Source: Streptomyces sp. CG4 (lineage in GTDB: Bacteria; Actinomycetota; Actinomycetes; Streptomycetales; Streptomycetaceae). Taken from it: a stretch of DNA of 64,000 bases. Shown here in pieces: positions 1 to 8,384 of the stretch; position 1 is the first letter of the stretch; each line of letters starts with the position of its first letter. Made by a program: the position numbers and the translations under genes. The notes under the pieces were generated by a model. The model was not told the DNA's origin and did not search any database. It saw nothing but the letters and a program-made list of their open reading frames with translations. The stretch is from NCBI RefSeq assembly GCF_041080655.1, contig NZ_CP163525.1, forward strand, positions 6,696,001 through 6,760,000, written 5' to 3'.

Positions 1-125
1 GGACCCAGCAGCAGCGCCGAGGCATCCACGTCCGGGACCCCCTGTCCGGGTGTCCAGCGCAGTACGGCGCGGACCGTTTCGGCCTCCAGCGGGACGTTCG
101 ACCCCTTCAGCATCGCGTGCGTCAT
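1..125 (-). CDS. TerD-family tellurium/stress protein (partial, N-terminus only)
   Basis: The minus-strand frame starts at the ATG complementary to 123-125 and runs off the left edge, so only about 41 residues are visible. They begin MTHAMLKGSNVPL and continue to DVDASALLLG, the N-terminal beta-strand signature of the TerD/CABP1 family. Members are calcium-binding beta-sandwich proteins tied to tellurite resistance and envelope stress. The gene is divergent from the CitE/PRTase/HAD operon, the usual neighbourhood in ter islands. Which paralogue (TerA, TerD, TerE) it is cannot be told from this fragment. Confidence 0.85.
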   Translation of the reverse strand, partial: MTHAMLKGSNVPLEAETVRAVLRWTPGQGVPDVDASALLLG

Positions 126-265
126 GCGGTCATCCTGCCTTCTCGGTCCTGGCCACGACAATGCGGGGGGTGGTCTCCCACGGCGCTGCCGACATGGGCG
201 AGTTACCGGAAATTCATGCCCACCGGGAACCCTCGACATGGATCCCTACGTACTATTACCGGCCA

Positions 266-289
266 CCCTTTACCGAACCCTTTACCGAA
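266..289. repeat. Two tandem 12-bp repeats in the ter divergent promoter region
   Basis: CCCTTTACCGAA occurs twice head to tail (266-277 and 278-289), and a related TTACCGG lies just before. They lie 34 bp upstream of the CitE-like start and between the divergent terD and citE genes. Direct repeats at this distance could be a regulator site. That role is inference only. Confidence 0.5.
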
Positions 290-322
290 CACAGACTCGG
301 CTCGCACCCCAGAGGGAGTCCT

Positions 323-1492
323 ATGCGTCATTTCGGGCACATCGCCCCCGAGGTGCGGCAGCGCCTCTTCCACCGGGAGCCGGGCGTGTTCACCGCCGAC
401 TCTCCGGCCCGGCTGCTCGCCGCCGCCCTCGGCGCCACCCTGTACAGCCCGGCAACCCGGCCGCGGCTCGCCGACGACATCGTCAAGCAGGCCGAGAACG
501 GCGTGGTCTCGATGGTGCTGTGCCTGGAGGACTCGATCGACGACGCGGACGTCGTGGCCGGCGAGGAGAACCTCGTCCGGCACTTCGCCGACCTGGCCGC
601 CCGGCCCGGAGCCGAGCCGCCGCTGCTGTTCGTCCGGGTCCGCGCCCCCGAGCAGATCCCCGACCTCGTACGGCGCCTCGGCCCGTCCGTACGGCTGCTG
701 TCCGGATTCGTGCTGCCGAAGTTCACCGAGGAGCGCGGCATCCCCTTCCTGGAGGCCCTGACGGTCGCCGAGGCCGACAGCGGACGCCGGTTGTTCGCCA
801 TGCCCGTCCTGGAGTCCCCCGAGCTGCTCTACCGCGAGTCGCGCGTGGACACCCTGGAAGGCATCGCCCGCGCCGTCGACAAATTCCGCGACCGGGTCCT
901 GGCGCTCCGCCTCGGCGTGACCGATTTCTGCTCCTCCTACGGCCTGCGCCGCGCCCCGGACATGACCGCCTACGACGTCCAGGTCGTCGCCTCCGTGATC
1001 GCCGACGTCGTGAACATGCTGGGCCGGGCCGACGGCACCGGATTCACCGTGACCGGCCCGGTGTGGGAGTACTTCCGGGTCTCCGAGCGCATGTTCAAGC
1101 CGCAGCTGCGACAGAGCCCCTTCCTGGAAGTACAGGCCGTCGAGCTGCGCGAGAGGCTGATCGAGCACGCCATGGACGGACTGCTGCGGGAGATCTCCCT
1201 CGACCAGGCCAACGGTCTGCTCGGCAAGACCTGCATCCACCCCTCCCATGTGCTGCCCGTCCACGCGCTGTCCGTGGTCAGCCACGAGGAGTACAGCGAC
1301 GCCCAGGACATCCTGCGGCCGGAACGCGGCGGCGGGGGAGTGCTCCGGTCGGCCTACACGAACAAGATGAACGAGGTGAAGCCGCACCGCGCCTGGGCCG
1401 AGCGGACCCTGCTGCGCGCCGAGGTCTTCGGCGTGGCCCACGAGGACGTGGGCTTCGTGGAGCTGCTCGCCGCCGGAATAAGGAACGCATGA
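323..1492 (+). CDS. HpcH/HpaI aldolase / citrate lyase beta (CitE)-like protein of a ter island
   Basis: 389 residues. The ATG at 323 is preceded by AGAGGGAGT and is preferred over longer upstream readings. The protein shows the acidic LCLEDSIDD stretch typical of CitE/HpcH TIM barrels (Mg-binding Glu/Asp), a LPKFTEERG segment, and a C-terminal KTCIHPSHV motif near the barrel end. Family members cleave or form C-C bonds on acyl-CoA or pyruvate-type substrates; the substrate here is unknown. Its stop overlaps the ATG of the next gene (ATGA at 1489-1492), so the two are translationally coupled. CitE-like, PRTase-TRSP, StiP and HAD genes form the predicted nucleoside-like biosynthetic module of Ter stress systems. 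Confidence 0.88.
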   Translation: MRHFGHIAPEVRQRLFHREPGVFTADSPARLLAAALGATLYSPATRPRLADDIVKQAENGVVSMVLCLEDSIDDADVVAGEENLVRHFADLAARPGAEPPLLFVRVRAPEQIPDLVRRLGPSVRLLSGFVLPKFTEERGIPFLEALTVAEADSGRRLFAMPVLESPELLYRESRVDTLEGIARAVDKFRDRVLALRLGVTDFCSSYGLRRAPDMTAYDVQVVASVIADVVNMLGRADGTGFTVTGPVWEYFRVSERMFKPQLRQSPFLEVQAVELRERLIEHAMDGLLREISLDQANGLLGKTCIHPSHVLPVHALSVVSHEEYSDAQDILRPERGGGGVLRSAYTNKMNEVKPHRAWAERTLLRAEVFGVAHEDVGFVELLAAGIRNA

Positions 1493-3981
1493 AGAACGCA
1501 GTGAACGACGGGGTCTGGACCGGCAGCTGGGTCGCCGAGCGGCTCGGGGTCGAACTCGTCGGCGACGACGGCCTGCCGGCTCTGCTGGGGCTCGCCCTGC
1601 GCCGCAACCCCAAGCGGGCCCATCTGCTGGTGTCCAACGTCCTCGGCAAGCATGTGCCCCAGTCGCCGACGGTGGTCTACGACCACGGCCACCGCCTGGG
1701 CCGACGGGTCCTCGCGCTGCTCGGCGAGGCGGAGGCCGGTGCCGCCGTCGTCCTCGGATACGCGGAGACCGCCACGGGCCTGGGCCATGCGGTGGCGGAC
1801 GGTCTGGGAACGGCGCCGTATCTGCACTCCACGCGTCGGCCGGTGGCCGGGGTTGCCCGTGCGGGCGGCTTCGAGGAGTCGCATTCCCATGCCACTTCTC
1901 ATCTTTTGCTGCCGGAGGATCCTGGGCTGCTGGCCGGGGACGGTCCGCTGGTGCTCGTCGACGATGAGTTCTCCACCGGTAACACTGTGCTGAGCACCGT
2001 CCGTGACCTGCATGAACGGTATCCGCGGCGGCGGTATGTGGTGGTTGCGCTGGTGGATATGCGTTCGGCTGAGGATACCGAGCGGATGGAACGGTTCGCC
2101 GACGAGATCGGGGCGCGGGTGGATCTGGTCGCCGCCGCGTCCGGGGCCGTACGGCTGCCGGAGGGTGTGCTGGAGAAGGGGCAGCGACTGGTGGGGCGCT
2201 ATGAGTCCGCCGGGTGCGGGTCCGATGTGGTTGCTCGCGCCCACGCGGCGGAGCCGCATAGTGTCTCGCCCCGCGCCCCTGAACGGGCGCCCCAGTTCAG
2301 CCGTGTTGATCTGAACTGGCCTCACCGTCTCCCGGACGGTGGACGTCACGGTTTCACCCCCGCCCACCGCACCCGCCTCGAAGCCGCGCTGCCCGCCATG
2401 GCCGCCCGTATACGCGACGCCCTGCCCCCCGGCGCCCGGCGCGTCCTCGTCCTCGGCTTCGAGGAGCTGATGTACGCCCCGCTGCGCCTCGCGCGCGAAC
2501 TGGAGCAGGTCACCGACGCCGAGGTGCGGTTCTCCACCACCACCCGCTCGCCCGTCCTCGCGCTGGACGACCCCGGCTACGCGATCCGCACCCGGCTGGC
2601 CTTCCCCGCGCACGACGCCCCGGCCGACGGCCCCGGTGAACGCTACGCCTACAACGTGGCGGGCGGCGGCTTCGACGCCGTCGTCGCCGTGGTCGACTCC
2701 GTCGCCGACACCCCGGCCCTGCACGCATCCGACGGCCTGCTGGCCCGCCTCGCCGCCCACACCCCGCACGTCCTGCTCGCGGTCGTCCCGTCGTACGTCC
2801 CGCACGCTCCCGAAAGGCCGGCCATGCTGCCCGAGCCCCTCCGTGGCCCCGCTTTCTCCTCGTACGCGCCCGACGAGGTCGGCTGGCTGCTCCAGGACCT
2901 CTCCGACCTCACGCTGGAGGCGCCGACCGAGGAGCGGGAGGAGGCCATCCAGAGCGGTGGCGCGCACTACGCCGAGTCGCTGCCGGTGGAGTACCAGCCG
3001 AGCGAGCAGTACCAGGAGCTGTTCCACACCGCGCTGGATGCCTCCGGCGGCCGTATCGCGCAGGCCGTCGGGGTCGTGACGGAGACGGTGCTCGCCGAGC
3101 GGTCACCGCGCCCGGTGCTGGTCTCGCTCGCCCGCGCGGGCACCCCGGTCGGCATCCTGATGCGCCGCTGGGCCCGCTTCCGGCACGGCCTGGACCTGCC
3201 GCACTACGCCGTGTCGATCGTGCGCGGCCGCGGTATCGACGCGGGCGCGCTGCGCTGGCTGGCCGCCCACCACGACCCGCGGGACGTCGTGTTCGTCGAC
3301 GGCTGGACCGGCAAGGGCGCCATCACCCGCGAACTCGCCCAGGCCGTTGAGGAGTTCGAGGAGAAGGAGGGCATCACCGGCTTCGACCCGGAGATCGCCG
3401 TACTCGCCGACCCGGGCTCCTGCGTACGCACGTACGGCACCCGTGAGGACTTCCTCATCCCCTCCGCCTGCCTCAACTCGACGGTATCCGGCCTGATTTC
3501 GCGTACGGTCCTGCGCGCCGACCTGGTCGGCCCGGACGACTTCCACGGCGCGAAGTTCTACCGCGAACTCGCCGGCGCCGATGTCTCCGTGGCCTTCCTC
3601 GACGCCGTCTGCGCCCGCTTCCCCGAGGTCGCCGACAGCGTGGACACGGCGGTCAAGGAGCTGATGGGCGAGGACCGTACCCCGACCTGGGCCGGCTGGC
3701 GAGCCGTCGAGCGGATCAGCGAGGAGTACGGCATCCACGACGTGAACCTGGTCAAGCCCGGCGTCGGCGAGACCACCCGGGTCCTGCTGCGCCGGGTGCC
3801 CTGGAAGATCCTGGCCCGAAAGGGGGCCGGTGCCGACCTGGACCACGTCCGCCTGCTCGCCGAGCAGCGCGGGGTGCCGGTCGTGGAGGTCGGCGAACTG
3901 CCGTACACCTGCGTCGGGTTGATCCACCCCCGGTACACACGCGGTGCCACGGGCGCCGACGGCAAGGCGGTGAACGTCTGA
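1489..3981 (+). CDS. Fused PRTase-TRSP-StiP-PELOTA protein of the ter biosynthetic module
   Basis: 830 residues, starting at the ATG that overlaps the CitE stop. The N-terminal phosphoribosyltransferase-like domain (about 1-240) carries the PRPP-binding motif VLVDDEFSTGNT at 155-166. A TRSP-type domain follows (about 270-460), then a StiP-like region (about 477-720, formerly a second PRTase-like family and annotated as a cysteine protease) and a C-terminal PELOTA-like RNA-binding domain (about 750-815). In many bacteria these are two proteins, so this is a fusion. The linker between the first two domains is encoded by an interspersed repeat (2214-2291, about residues 242-268) that is normally intergenic. 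The product is inferred to act on a ribosylated or nucleotide-like metabolite. The stop overlaps the HAD ATG (TGATG). Confidence 0.85.
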   Translation: MKNAVNDGVWTGSWVAERLGVELVGDDGLPALLGLALRRNPKRAHLLVSNVLGKHVPQSPTVVYDHGHRLGRRVLALLGEAEAGAAVVLGYAETATGLGHAVADGLGTAPYLHSTRRPVAGVARAGGFEESHSHATSHLLLPEDPGLLAGDGPLVLVDDEFSTGNTVLSTVRDLHERYPRRRYVVVALVDMRSAEDTERMERFADEIGARVDLVAAASGAVRLPEGVLEKGQRLVGRYESAGCGSDVVARAHAAEPHSVSPRAPERAPQFSRVDLNWPHRLPDGGRHGFTPAHRTRLEAALPAMAARIRDALPPGARRVLVLGFEELMYAPLRLARELEQVTDAEVRFSTTTRSPVLALDDPGYAIRTRLAFPAHDAPADGPGERYAYNVAGGGFDAVVAVVDSVADTPALHASDGLLARLAAHTPHVLLAVVPSYVPHAPERPAMLPEPLRGPAFSSYAPDEVGWLLQDLSDLTLEAPTEEREEAIQSGGAHYAESLPVEYQPSEQYQELFHTALDASGGRIAQAVGVVTETVLAERSPRPVLVSLARAGTPVGILMRRWARFRHGLDLPHYAVSIVRGRGIDAGALRWLAAHHDPRDVVFVDGWTGKGAITRELAQAVEEFEEKEGITGFDPEIAVLADPGSCVRTYGTREDFLIPSACLNSTVSGLISRTVLRADLVGPDDFHGAKFYRELAGADVSVAFLDAVCARFPEVADSVDTAVKELMGEDRTPTWAGWRAVERISEEYGIHDVNLVKPGVGETTRVLLRRVPWKILARKGAGADLDHVRLLAEQRGVPVVEVGELPYTCVGLIHPRYTRGATGADGKAVNV
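2214..2291 (-). repeat. Interspersed GC-rich repeat (family A) inserted in frame in a coding sequence
   Basis: In reverse orientation this stretch matches the intergenic copies at 4821-4914 and 23566-23646. All share the order GGGGCGCGGGG, then a TGCGGCTCCGCCGCG-type hairpin, then a GGGCGCGA block and a CGCAC tail. Here it is read through as about 26 codons between the PRTase and TRSP domains without breaking the frame. Confidence 0.75.
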
Positions 3982-4829
3982 TGCCGGTGCTGGTGGCGAG
4001 CGACCTCGACCGTACGCTGATCTACTCCGCGGCAGCCCTCGCGCTCACCATGCCGGACGCTCCCCCACGCTCGGCTTCGCTCGCGCGGGCGGTGCCCCCA
4101 GCGCCCCGGCTGCTGTGCGTGGAGGTGCACGAGGCCAAGCCGCTCTCCTACCTGACCGAGACGGCGGCCCAGCTGCTGACCGACCTCGGCGACACGGCCG
4201 TCTTCGTGCCGACGACGACCCGGACGCGCAAGCAGTACCAGCGCATCAACCTGCCCGGACCGCCCCCGAAGTACGCGATCTGCGCCAACGGCGGCCATCT
4301 GCTGGTCGACGGGGTCACCGACGCCGACTGGCACGCGGGCGTGCAGGCACGGCTCGCCGACGAGTGCGCACCGCTGGCGGAGGTCCGCGACCATCTGCAG
4401 CGCTCCGCCGACCCCGCCTGGCTGCGCAAGCACCGGGTCGCCGAGGATCTCTTCGCCTATCTCGTCGTGGAGCGCGAGCTGCTGCCCGGGGAATGGGTGA
4501 AGGAGCTGGCGGTGTGGGCGGAGGACCGGGGCTGGACCGTCTCCCTCCAGGGCCGCAAGATCTACGCCGTCCCGCAGCCGCTCACCAAGAGCGCGGCGGT
4601 ACGCGAGGTCGCCCGCCGCACCGGCGCCGAGCTGACCCTGGCGGCCGGTGATTCCCTGCTCGACGCCGACCTGCTCCTCGCCGCCGACCGCGGCTGGCGC
4701 CCCGGACACGGCGAACTGGCGGACACGGGCTGGACGGCACCGGAGATCGTGGCGCTACCGGAGCGGGGGGTCCTGGCGGGGGAGAGGATCGTACGGGAGT
4801 TTCTACGGGCGGCACGACAAGCGCCCTGA
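3981..4829 (+). CDS. HAD-superfamily hydrolase of the ter biosynthetic operon
   Basis: 282 residues. The ATG at 3981 overlaps the preceding TGA. Motif I is VASDLDRTL (nucleophile and general-acid Asp pair), and the C-terminal LAAGDSLLDADLLL supplies the motif IV acidic residues of HAD phosphatases. It is the third gene of the CitE/PRTase/HAD operon and probably dephosphorylates the product of the PRTase step (inference). Residues about 27-40 are encoded by an interspersed repeat at 4059-4101, inserted between motif I and the cap region. Family members without it would be about 14 residues shorter here. The gene ends just before a terminator-like repeat at 4821. Confidence 0.85.
   Translation: MPVLVASDLDRTLIYSAAALALTMPDAPPRSASLARAVPPAPRLLCVEVHEAKPLSYLTETAAQLLTDLGDTAVFVPTTTRTRKQYQRINLPGPPPKYAICANGGHLLVDGVTDADWHAGVQARLADECAPLAEVRDHLQRSADPAWLRKHRVAEDLFAYLVVERELLPGEWVKELAVWAEDRGWTVSLQGRKIYAVPQPLTKSAAVREVARRTGAELTLAAGDSLLDADLLLAADRGWRPGHGELADTGWTAPEIVALPERGVLAGERIVREFLRAARQAP
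4059..4101 (-). repeat. Second type of interspersed repeat, in frame inside the HAD gene
   Basis: The stretch with CTCCCCCACGCTCGG, TTCGCTCGCGC and GGTGCCCCCAG has the layout of a short repeat I associate with Streptomyces intergenic DNA (a CTGGGGG...GAGCGAAGCCGAG...TGGGGGAG element on the other strand). It is translated as a Pro/Ala/Ser-rich insert. The assignment rests on recollection of the repeat; no second copy was found in this window. Confidence 0.5.
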
Positions 4830-4914
4830 AGGGGCGCGGGGCTGTGTCCGATATGCGGCTCCGCCGCGTGGGCGCGACAAGCCACGACGATGCCGCACCC
4901 GCAGGACGGCATCG
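4821..4914 (+). repeat. Interspersed repeat (family A), also the likely operon terminator
   Basis: It starts with a GCGCCC-TGAA-GGGGCGC hairpin overlapping the end of the HAD gene. A GGGGCTGTGTCCGATATGCG block follows, then a CGGC-TCC-GCCG hairpin and a GCACCCGCA tail. The copies at 2214-2291 and 23566-23646 share this order. It occupies the 105 bp between convergent genes, so the hairpins could end both transcripts. Confidence 0.75.
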
Positions 4915-4934
4915 CGTGGCACTCCGCCAGGCGA

Positions 4935-5153
4935 CTACCCGCAACAGCCCCCACCACAACAACCCCCGCCCCCGGCCTGCGCCGCAGGCGCGGAGGCACT
5001 CGATGCGACGCCGCCCACCGCCACGGTCGACAGCAACTTGACCGTGTCCTCATGCCCCACAGGGCACGTCGCGGGGGCGGCGGACTCGGCCATGGGACGG
5101 CTCAGTTCGAAGGTGTCGCCGCACGTGCGGCACCGGTACTCGTATCGAGGCAT
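4935..5153 (-). CDS. FmdB-family small zinc-ribbon protein
   Basis: 72 residues starting MPRYEYRCRTCGDTFELSR, the diagnostic FmdB/CxxC_CXXC regulatory zinc ribbon. Zinc ligands are C8-x2-C11 and a CPVGH segment further on. The C-terminus is a Gly/Cys-rich tail (repeated GGGCCG). A GTG two codons upstream is possible, but the ATG at 5153 fits the family. It begins 9 bp after the DUF4383 gene and is probably co-transcribed with it. Its role is unknown; the family was first linked to the formamidase operon regulator FmdB. Confidence 0.85.
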   Translation of the reverse strand: MPRYEYRCRTCGDTFELSRPMAESAAPATCPVGHEDTVKLLSTVAVGGVASSASAPAAQAGGGGCCGGGCCG

Positions 5154-5162
5154 GGCCACAGA

Positions 5163-5687
5163 TTACTGGTCGGCCTGCTCACGCTCGACGGCGTCCGGGT
5201 GCCGGGCCCGCCAGTACGGGTTGTCGTGCGGCAGGGTCGAGCCGACCCGCCCGTACATACCGAAGGTCATCAGCAGCAGGCCCACGACAAAGCTGAACAG
5301 CACGTTCTGGATCTTGAACGCCAGGAAATTGTGCGGGGTGTCGAGCAGGCCGAGGAACAGGAAGCCGTTCAGCAGGAACAGGATCCCGAGGACCATGTTC
5401 AGCGTGGACGCGACGTTCCCGCCGATCACCATGCCGACCAGCAGGATCGCGCCGATGCAGATCGACAGCACACTCAGCGTGCCGTTGGTGTTCAGGCCGG
5501 TGACCGTCGCTCCGCCGGTGTCGAAGTAGCCGATGTGGTGGATCAGACCCAGGATGCCGAAGGCGACGAGGAACGCGCCGATCAGACCCGCACCGATCCG
5601 GTAGACCGTGTTCAGCCGGTGGTCGACGGGCAGGTGCTTGTCGAACTCGATCCGCCGTCGCGGCGTGTGCACTGCGTGTGTGGCCAT
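5163..5687 (-). CDS. DUF4383 integral membrane protein
   Basis: 174 residues from the ATG at 5687, chosen because GGGAGG lies just upstream; longer starts add only a low-complexity leader. Four hydrophobic segments are visible: around GLIGAFLVAFGILGLI, VLSICIGAILLVGMVIGG, TLNMVLGILFLLNGFLFL and VLFSFVVGLLLMTFGMY. This matches the actinobacterial DUF4383 family, whose function is unknown. The N-terminus before the first helix is basic and histidine-containing, so it probably lies inside the cell. The FmdB-like gene follows at once, suggesting a two-gene unit. Confidence 0.85.
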   Translation of the reverse strand: MATHAVHTPRRRIEFDKHLPVDHRLNTVYRIGAGLIGAFLVAFGILGLIHHIGYFDTGGATVTGLNTNGTLSVLSICIGAILLVGMVIGGNVASTLNMVLGILFLLNGFLFLGLLDTPHNFLAFKIQNVLFSFVVGLLLMTFGMYGRVGSTLPHDNPYWRARHPDAVEREQADQ

Positions 5688-5788
5688 ATCCGCCTCCCTC
5701 GGGCGTGTGAGCGGAGGCCGTCCGTCCATCCAATATCCGCCCGCCCGACCCACGCGGCAACACACCTGCCCCTACGGCGGGCCCGCGC

Positions 5789-7183
5789 TCAATGCCCCCC
5801 GCGCTCCTCGCGAATCTGCGCCACCACCCGAGCCACCGTCTGCCGGACGGCTTCCGTCTCGGTCAGGAAGTGCCAGTAGTCGGGATGCCGCCCCTGCAAC
5901 GAGCCGATCGCCCGCTCCAGCCGCCCCACCGCGTCGTCCAGCGGCCGCGCGTGCCGGGGGTCCGGCGTCGTACGGCCCGTCATGGCCAGCCGCTGGGCGT
6001 CCCGGATCGCGAACCGCGTGCGCTCGGCCTCGGCCTGCGGATCCTTCTGTACGGCGTTCAGCCGGGCGAGCCGGTCGCCGGCGGCCGACACGGCCTCGTC
6101 GGTGGTGTTCAGCAGCGCCCGTACCGTCGACAGCAGCGAGGTCGCGTCCGGCCAGCGCTGGGCGTCCCGGGCCGTCTGCGCCTCGCGGAGCTTCAGCTCC
6201 GCCTGTCGTACGTTCTCCGTGGCCTGCTCGGGCACCTGCTGCAGGTCCTGCCAGCAGGCGGCCGCGAACCGGCGCCGCAGCTCGCTCAGCACCGGGTCCA
6301 CCTGCCCGGCCCGGGTGGTCAGCGCCTGGGCCCGGGTCCGCAGGCTGACCAGCCGGTGATCGATCTCGGCGGCCTTCTCCGGCAGCCGCTCGGCCTCGGC
6401 CCGGATCGCCCCGGCCTCCCGCTGCACCCGCTCGGCCCGCTCCACCGTCTGCTGCACCCCGTGCTGCCCGGCACCCTGGTTCAGCCTGGTCAGCTCGGGG
6501 GACAGCGCGGCGAGCCGGCCGGCCAGGTCATCGGCCCGCAGCCCCTGCTCCCGTACGGCGTCCAGGGCGTTGCTGGCGCCCAGCAGGGCCTGCCGGGCCC
6601 GCTCCACGGCGGGTGCCACCCGGGCCAGCTGGGTCTCGGCCTTGCCGAGCAGCGGCCCGAGCGAGGTGCCGAACCGGTCCAGGTCCTGCTTGACCCGGAT
6701 CAGCTCGTCCTTGGCGGACGTCAGCTCCGTGCGCGCCCGGGCGGCCGCCGCGGCCTCCAGGTCGTCCCGGTCGAGATCATGGGAGTCGACGGCCTGGATG
6801 TACCGCCGGCTGACCTCGTCGATGCGCTGCCCGAGCGCCTCGAAGTCGGTGCCGGCACGCCGGGCGGCAGGGGAGTCGTCCACGGCCGTGATGGTCTCGA
6901 TGGAGATCCTGAGGTCCCGCTGGGCGGTGTCCAGTTCGTAGAACGCGGCCGCCGCGGCGTCCTTCGCGGCCTGTGCCTCGGCCCGCTGGCTCTCCGCCCG
7001 GCCGCCGAACCAGCGCCGGGTGCCCCCGCCGGCGAACGCGGCGGGCAGCGCGAGCGCGGCCAGCACCGGCAGGGTCATCAGGGCGAGGGTGTCGCGCAGA
7101 GCCGACGCCCCGCCCCGGCCCCGTACGGTCGACGGCGGATGCGGGTACGACCGCTTCGCTGGCGTGCCCGGAGTCGCCGTCAC
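5789..7183 (-). CDS. Membrane-anchored coiled-coil protein, function unknown
   Basis: 464 residues from the GTG at 7183, which has GGGAGAGGG just upstream; the same frame stays open further 5-prime but without a better start. One hydrophobic segment (LALMTLPVLAALALPAAFAG) lies near residue 40. It is followed by about 300 residues rich in Ala, Glu, Arg and Leu with heptad-like spacing, read as long coiled coils with repeated KAETQLARV and ERAERVQREA-type blocks. No enzymatic motif is visible. It may be a structural or scaffold envelope protein facing the cytoplasm or wall. The divergent-looking 5-prime gap to the DUF4097 gene is only 74 bp and both are on the minus strand, so they may be co-transcribed. 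Confidence 0.75.
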   Translation of the reverse strand: MTATPGTPAKRSYPHPPSTVRGRGGASALRDTLALMTLPVLAALALPAAFAGGGTRRWFGGRAESQRAEAQAAKDAAAAAFYELDTAQRDLRISIETITAVDDSPAARRAGTDFEALGQRIDEVSRRYIQAVDSHDLDRDDLEAAAAARARTELTSAKDELIRVKQDLDRFGTSLGPLLGKAETQLARVAPAVERARQALLGASNALDAVREQGLRADDLAGRLAALSPELTRLNQGAGQHGVQQTVERAERVQREAGAIRAEAERLPEKAAEIDHRLVSLRTRAQALTTRAGQVDPVLSELRRRFAAACWQDLQQVPEQATENVRQAELKLREAQTARDAQRWPDATSLLSTVRALLNTTDEAVSAAGDRLARLNAVQKDPQAEAERTRFAIRDAQRLAMTGRTTPDPRHARPLDDAVGRLERAIGSLQGRHPDYWHFLTETEAVRQTVARVVAQIREERGGH

Positions 7184-7257
7184 ATCCCTCTCCCGTGGTG
7201 TGGTTCGCCGTGAGTGGTGCCATTCTCCCACCCGTTGAAGACGAACACACGGGCCGG

Positions 7258-8037
7258 TCAGTTCGCGCTGCGCACGGTCACTTTCCCGTCCGACGAATGG
7301 GCCGAGACCCGGTGCGGGCTGGTGTCGTCGCGGGGCACGGACACCGACACCCCGCCGTCGTCGGAGCCGGCCGACAGCCGGTACGCGCCCTTGGGCAGGG
7401 CGACCGTGACGGCGCCGTCGGCGCTGGAGGCGTCCACCTGGTCGGGTACGGCGGACAGCCGTACATCCACGGCACCGTCGGTGGTGTCCGCCTTCACCCG
7501 GCGCGAGGAGACGTCGGCGCGCACCGCACCGTCCGCCGACCTCAGGTCGAGCGGCCCGCTGGAGTCGGTGACGTGTACGGCGCCGTCTGCGGTGTCGACG
7601 CTCAGCGGATCCCGGAACCCCTGCGCCCGTACGCTGCCGTCCCCGTCGTCGACCTTCACGCTGATCCCGCGCGGCACCTCGATCCTGTACTTGGCCGAGC
7701 AGTCGGCGATGAACCCGGAGCAGTGCATGCGCAGCTTCAGCCGGTCGCCCTGGAAGGACCAGCTCACCTTGGGCGTGCCGCCGACGACGACCCTCCCCTT
7801 GAACCACCGGGTGACCTGGACCGTCCCCGCCTCGTTGCCCTGCGCCGCGACGATCTCCAGCGCCGCGTCGTCGGAGTCGACGCCGAGGGTGCGGCCGTGC
7901 AGCGCGAAGGACCGGTGGTCGGGATGCTTGTCGTCACTGGCGGAGGCGCCGCACGCGCTGACCCCCGCGACGAGCACCCCGGTGACCGAGGCCAGGGCGG
8001 CGGCGCGGACGGGAACGGAACGGGTCATGCCGGTCAT
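7258..8037 (-). CDS. DUF4097-family beta-repeat lipoprotein
   Basis: 259 residues. The ATG at 8037 has GGGGGAG upstream. The signal peptide ends in a lipobox around VSAC (Cys about residue 29), so the protein should be lipidated and outside the membrane. The mature part carries repeated short strands of the type VDTADGAVHV, RSADGAVRADV and SSDGKVTVRS, the hallmark of DUF4097/putative auto-transporter adhesin head-like beta-helix proteins. Function is unknown; in Gram-positives such proteins accompany envelope stress sensors. No sensor genes are adjacent here. Confidence 0.85.
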   Translation of the reverse strand: MTGMTRSVPVRAAALASVTGVLVAGVSACGASASDDKHPDHRSFALHGRTLGVDSDDAALEIVAAQGNEAGTVQVTRWFKGRVVVGGTPKVSWSFQGDRLKLRMHCSGFIADCSAKYRIEVPRGISVKVDDGDGSVRAQGFRDPLSVDTADGAVHVTDSSGPLDLRSADGAVRADVSSRRVKADTTDGAVDVRLSAVPDQVDASSADGAVTVALPKGAYRLSAGSDDGGVSVSVPRDDTSPHRVSAHSSDGKVTVRSAN

Positions 8038-8257
8038 ACGGATCTCCCCCTGCACCGGTCCGCCGGGTCACGGCGGCCGGACCAACTCGGTCTCCGCCGA
8101 CCCTAGATGATCATCACCCGTGCCCCGATCCGGCAGCCTCCCGGATCCGAGGTGGGGTTAACCCCCGTACGCCGTGGTCCCGGCGTTACAGGTTTGCGGT
8201 GCACCGGTCCCGGCAAGGTAGGCTGTCGACTCGTCCTGGGCGCACAGCCCGGATACC

Positions 8258-8329
<72 letters not shown>

Positions 8330-8336
8330 CCGGTGA

Positions 8337-8363
8337 AGCCCCCGACCCGTCCGGCCGGGGGCT
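8337..8363 (+). terminator. Terminator after tRNA-Val
   Basis: AGCCCCCG (8337-8344) pairs with CGGGGGCT (8356-8363), followed by CTTCTCATTC. It lies 8 bp after the tRNA and before the convergent small gene at 8385. Confidence 0.7.
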
Positions 8364-8384
8364 CTTCTCATTCCTCCCCGGGTC

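Noticed and set aside
124..1488. Upstream extension of the PRTase frame through the CitE gene
   Set aside because: Arg/Pro/Ala-rich shadow of CitE in another frame; the ATGA overlap at 1489 is the real start.
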